From Lumbricus terrestris (Eukaryota; Annelida; Clitellata; Crassiclitellata; Lumbricidae): a stretch of DNA of 64,000 nt. The translations under genes and the position numbers were made by a program. The stretch spans positions 37,748,368 to 37,812,367 of the forward strand of contig OX457052.1 of NCBI GenBank assembly GCA_949752735.1, given 5' to 3'. A model generated the notes under the pieces. The model ran no database searches. It was not told the origin of the DNA and worked only from the letters and a program-made list of their open reading frames with translations. Positions within the stretch are counted from its first letter, which is position 1. Every line of letters starts with the position of its first letter. Shown in pieces: positions 59,454 to 64,000 of the stretch.

Positions 59454-60449
59454 GGTGAGGCCCTCCAAACTGCAGGCACAGGTGCTGCACCACTCTTATT
59501 AGTTATCAGCCACCTCAACGCCGGACCTGCCCAGTGCCCAATGCGATTATCATAGGCCCAGTAATCAGAATGATGTCTACTGACTCTTACACGATGAACT
59601 TCTAACGGCAAAGTAGAGCTTGTTAGCCTATTATTTTGTGTTTGTTTTCAATTCATGTTAATCAAATAAATTGGGAATAGGTCTATCATTGTGATTGCAT
59701 ATAATTGTCTCTTGTTATATCAATATTATATCAAATAACTTTTCAAATACATAACAGAGGATCAGCTTTAAGCTTCTTTCCAATTTTTTTTTAAAGTAAA
59801 AGATATTGATGCAGAATTACAGACAAGCAAATAGTTGCTGTTCAACGTCACTGTGTGATAGGCCTAACAAAGATCATTAGCGACGCCCTCCACCTTTATC
59901 CAGGCTTGGGACTGGCACCGGCAGAGTGCAACCAGTGGCAGAGTTACTGACAAGCAGAGTAGATAAAAATGTCAATGAGCTGGATCTTTGAACTAAAAAC
60001 AGGTGGAGTGTGTCGGTCAATTCGCTCGGTTAGACTCACAGCTAAGCCTATGTCGAAATTTGAATAGGCCTATGCCTAAACTAATAGTGTTTAGTTTCTC
60101 GCACTTCCAATATGTTGGCAGTCATCAATGAACTGATTGAAATCTTATTGGCATAGAACAGCGTTTCTCAAACGTTTTGGGCCACGGAACACTTCGCGTC
60201 CTAATAATTTTCTGGCGGAACTCCAATTAAACCTAGGCTATTATTTGGTAGCCTACTAATAATTGCTGCAAGATCTGTCTTGGCGATACTTTTTAAAAAG
60301 TTGCTTTTAACGTTTGGGCCTAATTACTGAAAGGTCAAGTGAGGACAAAACACACAAAAAACGACTGACACTAGTTTCAAACTTCCAGTGAATTTTCAAA
60401 AACTGCTTAAAATGTTGTAAAAATGTGAATGTAGATTATGTAGTCCGGT
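59454..60449. other. Non-coding stretch, no gene seen
   Basis: 60150-60260 has a hAT-like start (agcgtttctcaaacgttttgg, ccacggaacac) but no partner end was found. Otherwise unrecognised. Confidence 0.4.
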
Positions 60450-60657
60450 TTTTATAGTCTATAGCGGCCGTCTATGGCCTCGACCCAGAAGGTGAGATCC
60501 TTCACCACCGCTCGCCCGTTTGAATGGACGCCACGCCATTTAGGTTCCCGGTGGACGGACCGTACTAACCCGATATTTTGAATCTCTGAAATAGCCACCA
60601 TCGGGAATCGAACCGCGGCCCGCACGTTCTCTTTCACGCTGGCATAGAACATCACTC
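60450..60657 (-). repeat. tRNA-derived SINE-like element, second copy
   Basis: Minus strand: cgcggttcgattcccgatgg (B-box), ggctatttcagagattcaaa, ggtccgtccaccgggaacc and ggcgtggcgtc, colinear with 13500-13590. Confidence 0.55.
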
Positions 60658-61513
60658 TGTGATCAACACTGCAAGGTTACTGAGTCTCACATGTGGGATG
60701 ATGTGGCATAGGCCAGTTCTCAATAATTATCTGAGTCTTAGAAAATAAACGCTCAGTGCTACAGTTCGGGACCAGGAGCATAATCGTACGTGCTTAGCAT
60801 AATTTACACATTTATAAACGAACTTTCAAAACCTTTGCCAGTGCTTTTTTATTGTGCAGTTGTAGGCCTACACAAAAAGTGCAGTTCTATATGGTTTCGT
60901 GCAGTTTTAGAAGCACTTCTTTAAAGTTAAAACTAGCAAAAACGTCATTGTCCTCCAATTGGAAGTAATTTACCATGGAGGATGGGAAAGGAAAGAAGGG
61001 TTGTGCACTGTGAAGTTCTAAAAATTCATTTTCCAATTTTTAACTACTACTTTCTGGCGTCCGCATATATTTTTGCAGGAGGGGACAAAACAAATTGTAA
61101 GTAATTTACCATGGAAGATGGGAAAGGTAAGAAAGAGTTGTGCAGTTCTAAGAATTCTTTAGAAACAGCCTTGATAAATGTGACAGAAGAAAATGTATGA
61201 ATGTTATCGGCAGTGCATGGAAGACAATGGATGCCGCTGAAGGAAAAAACTCCACTAGGTAGGGGCTTTAAGTGGAAGGTAATCATTGTTTGCCAACAAG
61301 CGCCATAATCATGCGTGTGTTATTTAATACTAATGAGAAATACATCATTTGACTACATGTAGGGCCAATAGAATCTTGATAGCCTAAACTTGTTTATTTG
61401 ACACAAGGTCATTGCCAGCCTTGGATCATTACGCAATGAGAAAGATTCAAACTCATGCGGCGGCGACTCAGCGATTCGTAATCATCAGTTACTGTAATTA
61501 TCTACCAACGAAT
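60658..61513. repeat. Segmental duplicate, copy 2 (partner 51349-52760)
   Basis: Aligns at both ends with copy 1. The middle (60850-61280) contains its own direct repeat (gtaatttaccatgga, 60965 and 61101) absent from copy 1. It lacks the SINE and hAT MITE of copy 1. Confidence 0.6.
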
Positions 61514-62150
61514 CAGTGGCGGCGCCAGGGGGGCTGGAGGGGGCTAAGCCCCCCTAAAAGCGGCTAAGCCCCCCCAAAGCAAAATGCGGAAAATGTCTAT
61601 AACGGCTTATTTCGTAATAAGAAAACTAGACAATGAACAATGGCATCGAAATCTACTTTGAGAATGAAGTTAGCGACTTCATTTCTTGGCCTCAGTCTAT
61701 GAAAACGGGTGACAAGTTTGCACCTTTACCTTTTGACCATACAACGGGACAGGGTTGTCGAAATTGTCGAAGAAACAACATGGCTCTGAAACCTCGTTTC
61801 AGATTGAAACCGTTTTATAAGTATTAGACGTACATGTATAGAAATATCGAAATAGCCTAGTCCTTCAAAAGGTGTTGCAAAGCTGTATTTTCTCTTGATT
61901 TTTCGCATACTTCACAAAGTTTATCATCGTCACCAAAGAATGTTTAGGATTTTCTCCCTCCTGCAATCAACTTTATAATCATAGCGTAGATGCTTGCGCC
62001 AGTGGCGGTGTCAGAGGGCTAGGGGTTATAGCCTCTAAATGCGGCTCAGCCCCCCCGCCCCCAAAGCAAAAAGCAGAAAATATCCATAACGGCTTATTTC
62101 GTAATAAGAAGGCTAGACAATGGTCAATGGCATCGAAATCAACTATATAA
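61514..62150. repeat. Two direct copies of a hAT MITE-derived unit
   Basis: 61514-61660 and 61999-62145 both start agtggcgg and share ggctaagcc/ggctcagcc C-rich blocks, then ataacggcttatttcgtaat and agacaatg. Each is related to the MITE at 51911. The frame at 61633-61827 lies between them and has no recognisable domain. Confidence 0.55.
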
Positions 62151-62830
62151 GTTATTATATATAATATACATATTCTATATAAATATATATATTAAGTTTT
62201 ATAGGTCATTTCATTCATTGTATTGCAAATGTTACACATTTAGTGAACCAGTTTTGTTGCATTTAGTAGCTGCCTACTGTAAACCGTTTCTTCTTTATTG
62301 AACGGAAGCTGTCAGCCCTACCAAAAGTGAGCTGAACTATTTAGAGTACACTTACTGCTCTGCAGCATGTTAAATTTTTAAAGTCTTCCATAGTGGTGTT
62401 GCATCTGTACTGCTCTTCATGCATGAAAATAATACTGCAGACTGCTGGTTATCCAGAAGATTGCGTTTTACCCAGAAATGCCTTTGACACAACAATGTAG
62501 TTGTCAGATTTGCGTCATGTTTCTCTTACACACCTCAAATGTGTGCGCTTTTGTAATTTTCGGTATAATAATTATTATATTCTAGTTGTGTATACCACCA
62601 CTGTTTGGGAATGTAGGCCTACGTTTGATATAATGGTCAACTAAGAAGTCCTAGTGCTATTAGCATATATATGTAAAACATTTGTGTGCAGATAATTATA
62701 ATTATAATTATAAAATAATTGTGTGCATATATCTAAGCATGCACATTTTTGTATTAAGGAAACTTAAACTGTTTTCTGTCATTAGTAATATGCAGGCCGA
62801 TAATTATAAAAGTGTCCTGTGAATGCTGCT
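62151..62830. other. AT-rich non-coding stretch
   Basis: Contains tatata-rich DNA (about 62150-62200) and attataattataattata (about 62690). No gene. Confidence 0.5.
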
Positions 62831-64000
62831 GAACACCTTTATTGGGATTTATTTTTATTTGTGATTATTTAAATTGAATGCTCAGGGTAACGGTCTCTGT
62901 TGTCATAGACCCTGGTCAAATCGGATCCATCCATTATTGTGATGCCTTTTTTATTGTAAAATTTCTGAGTATTAGTACTGTGTTGGACACCTTTATTGTG
63001 ATAACTTGGAACTCGAGTCCAAGTCCATGGCCGACTTTTATACGATAAAACTGAATTGCACACCATTTTATTGTGAAATTTCTGAATATTAGTGCTGTGT
63101 TGGACACCTTCATTGTGATAACTTGGAACTCGAGTCCGTGTCCATGGCCGACTTTTTATACGATAAAACTGAATTGCACACCATTTTATTGTAAAATTTC
63201 TGAATATTAGTGCTGTGTTGGACACCTTTATTGTGATAACTTGGAACTCGAGTCCGTGTCCATGGCCAACTTTTTATACGATAAAACTGAATTGCACACC
63301 ATTTTATTGTGAAATTTATGAATATTAGTGCTGTGTTGGACACCTTTATTGTGATAACTTGGAACTCGAGTCCGTGTCCATGGCCGACTTTTTATACGAT
63401 AAAACTGAATTGCACACCATTTTTTGGCAAAATTTCTGAATATTAACGCTGTGTTGGACACCTTTATTGTGATAACTTGGAACTTGAGTCCGAGTCCACG
63501 GACGACTTTTTATACGATAATACTTAATTGCACACCATTTTATTGTGAAATTTCTGAATATTAGTGCTGTGTTGGACACCTTTTATTGTGATAACTTGGA
63601 TCTCGAGTCTGTGTCTATGGTTGACTTTTTGTACGATAGTACTGAATTGCACACCATTGTATAGTGGATTTTCTAAATTTTAATACGCTGTTGGACACCT
63701 TTATTGTGATTTATTTTTATTTGTGATTATCTTAATTGAATGTCCAGGGTAACGGCCTCTGTTGTCATACACCCTGGTCAAATCGGATCCATCCATTATT
63801 GTGATTACTTTTTTATTGTAAAATTTCTGAGTATTAATACTGTGTTGGACACCTTTTATTGTGATAACTTGGATCCCGAGTCTGTGTCCATGGTTGACTT
63901 TTTATACGATAGTACTGAATTGCACACCATTGTATTGTGGATTGTCTGAATATTAATGCTGTGTTGGACACCTTTTATTGTGATAACTTGGAACTCTAGT
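62831..64000. repeat. 118-bp satellite with higher-order structure, runs off the window
   Basis: The word tgttggacac recurs at 62981, 63098, 63216, 63334, 63452, 63570, 63689, 63843 and 63962, spacings of 117-119 except one of 154. The 154-nt interval contains a distinct block (aattgaatg, agggtaacgg, gtcaaatcggatccatcc) also present at 62873-62940, so the composite period is about 862 nt. 118 is not a multiple of three, and the short minus-strand frames repeat only as a by-product. Confidence 0.92.

Noticed and set aside
61633..61827. 64-residue frame between two MITE-derived copies
   Set aside because: No motif, no splice signal, and its start lies in sequence shared with the repeat at 61999-62145.
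62869..63579. Repeated minus-strand 77-residue frames as a tandem gene family
   Set aside because: The unit is 118 bp, not a multiple of three, and frames end at each repeat; this is satellite DNA.

Overview
Organism. The window looks like one locus of a marine invertebrate deuterostome, most likely an echinoderm. The basis is indirect. The DNA is AT-rich and intron-rich, with GT-AG introns. It is crowded with non-autonomous DNA transposons, 5'-truncated LINEs, tRNA-type SINEs and long microsatellites, and the palindrome TAGGCCTA recurs throughout. A nicotinic receptor gene has the classic 45-nt and 110-nt exons. No rRNA, true tRNA, CRISPR or prokaryotic feature is seen. The phylum call is an inference.

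Layout. Positions 1-5100 are non-coding: a piggyBac-like element (909-1557), a short hAT MITE (2219-2389), and a second MITE copy (3863-5113) split by a 1.1-kb hAT element. From about 5.1 to 33.3 kb there is a tandem array of one unrecognised gene family on the + strand. Each unit has a conserved upstream block of about 1 kb, a 64-nt signal-peptide exon, a Ser/Thr-rich exon and a ~1-kb exon encoding a beta-propeller-like domain, all joined in phase 1. Gene 1 (6111-10236) carries nonsense lesions. Gene 2 (13220-22635) looks intact but has a 5.4-kb first intron holding an inverted pseudogene copy. Gene 3 (29232-33316) looks intact. Two further upstream blocks have no gene of their own (13925-16030 and 24655-25445).

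From 36.1 to about 47.5 kb, on the - strand, lies an alpha-type nicotinic acetylcholine receptor subunit gene with six well-supported exons and one tentative 5' exon. Its introns hold LINE fragments, including a CR1/L2-type LINE split by a SINE inside the YADD codons. At the end of the M2 exon three splice donors sit exactly 27 nt apart in the same phase. From 47.6 to 53 kb the sequence is simple repeats, a hAT MITE and a SINE. A four-exon gene (53291-57079, +) encodes an unrecognised 190-residue secreted Cys-containing protein; its second intron holds a large tetranucleotide array and a mariner relic with a hAT MITE inside it. From 57.1 to 62.8 kb there are foldback elements and degenerate repeats. 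From 62.83 kb to the end runs a 118-bp satellite with an ~862-bp higher-order period.

How the genes relate. The array proteins are predicted to be secreted. They share a Cys-containing Ser/Thr-rich segment, a conserved N-L-T glycosylation sequon and a common upstream region, so they are probably co-expressed extracellular proteins from recent local duplication. Nothing in the sequence ties them functionally to the nicotinic receptor or to the 190-residue protein.
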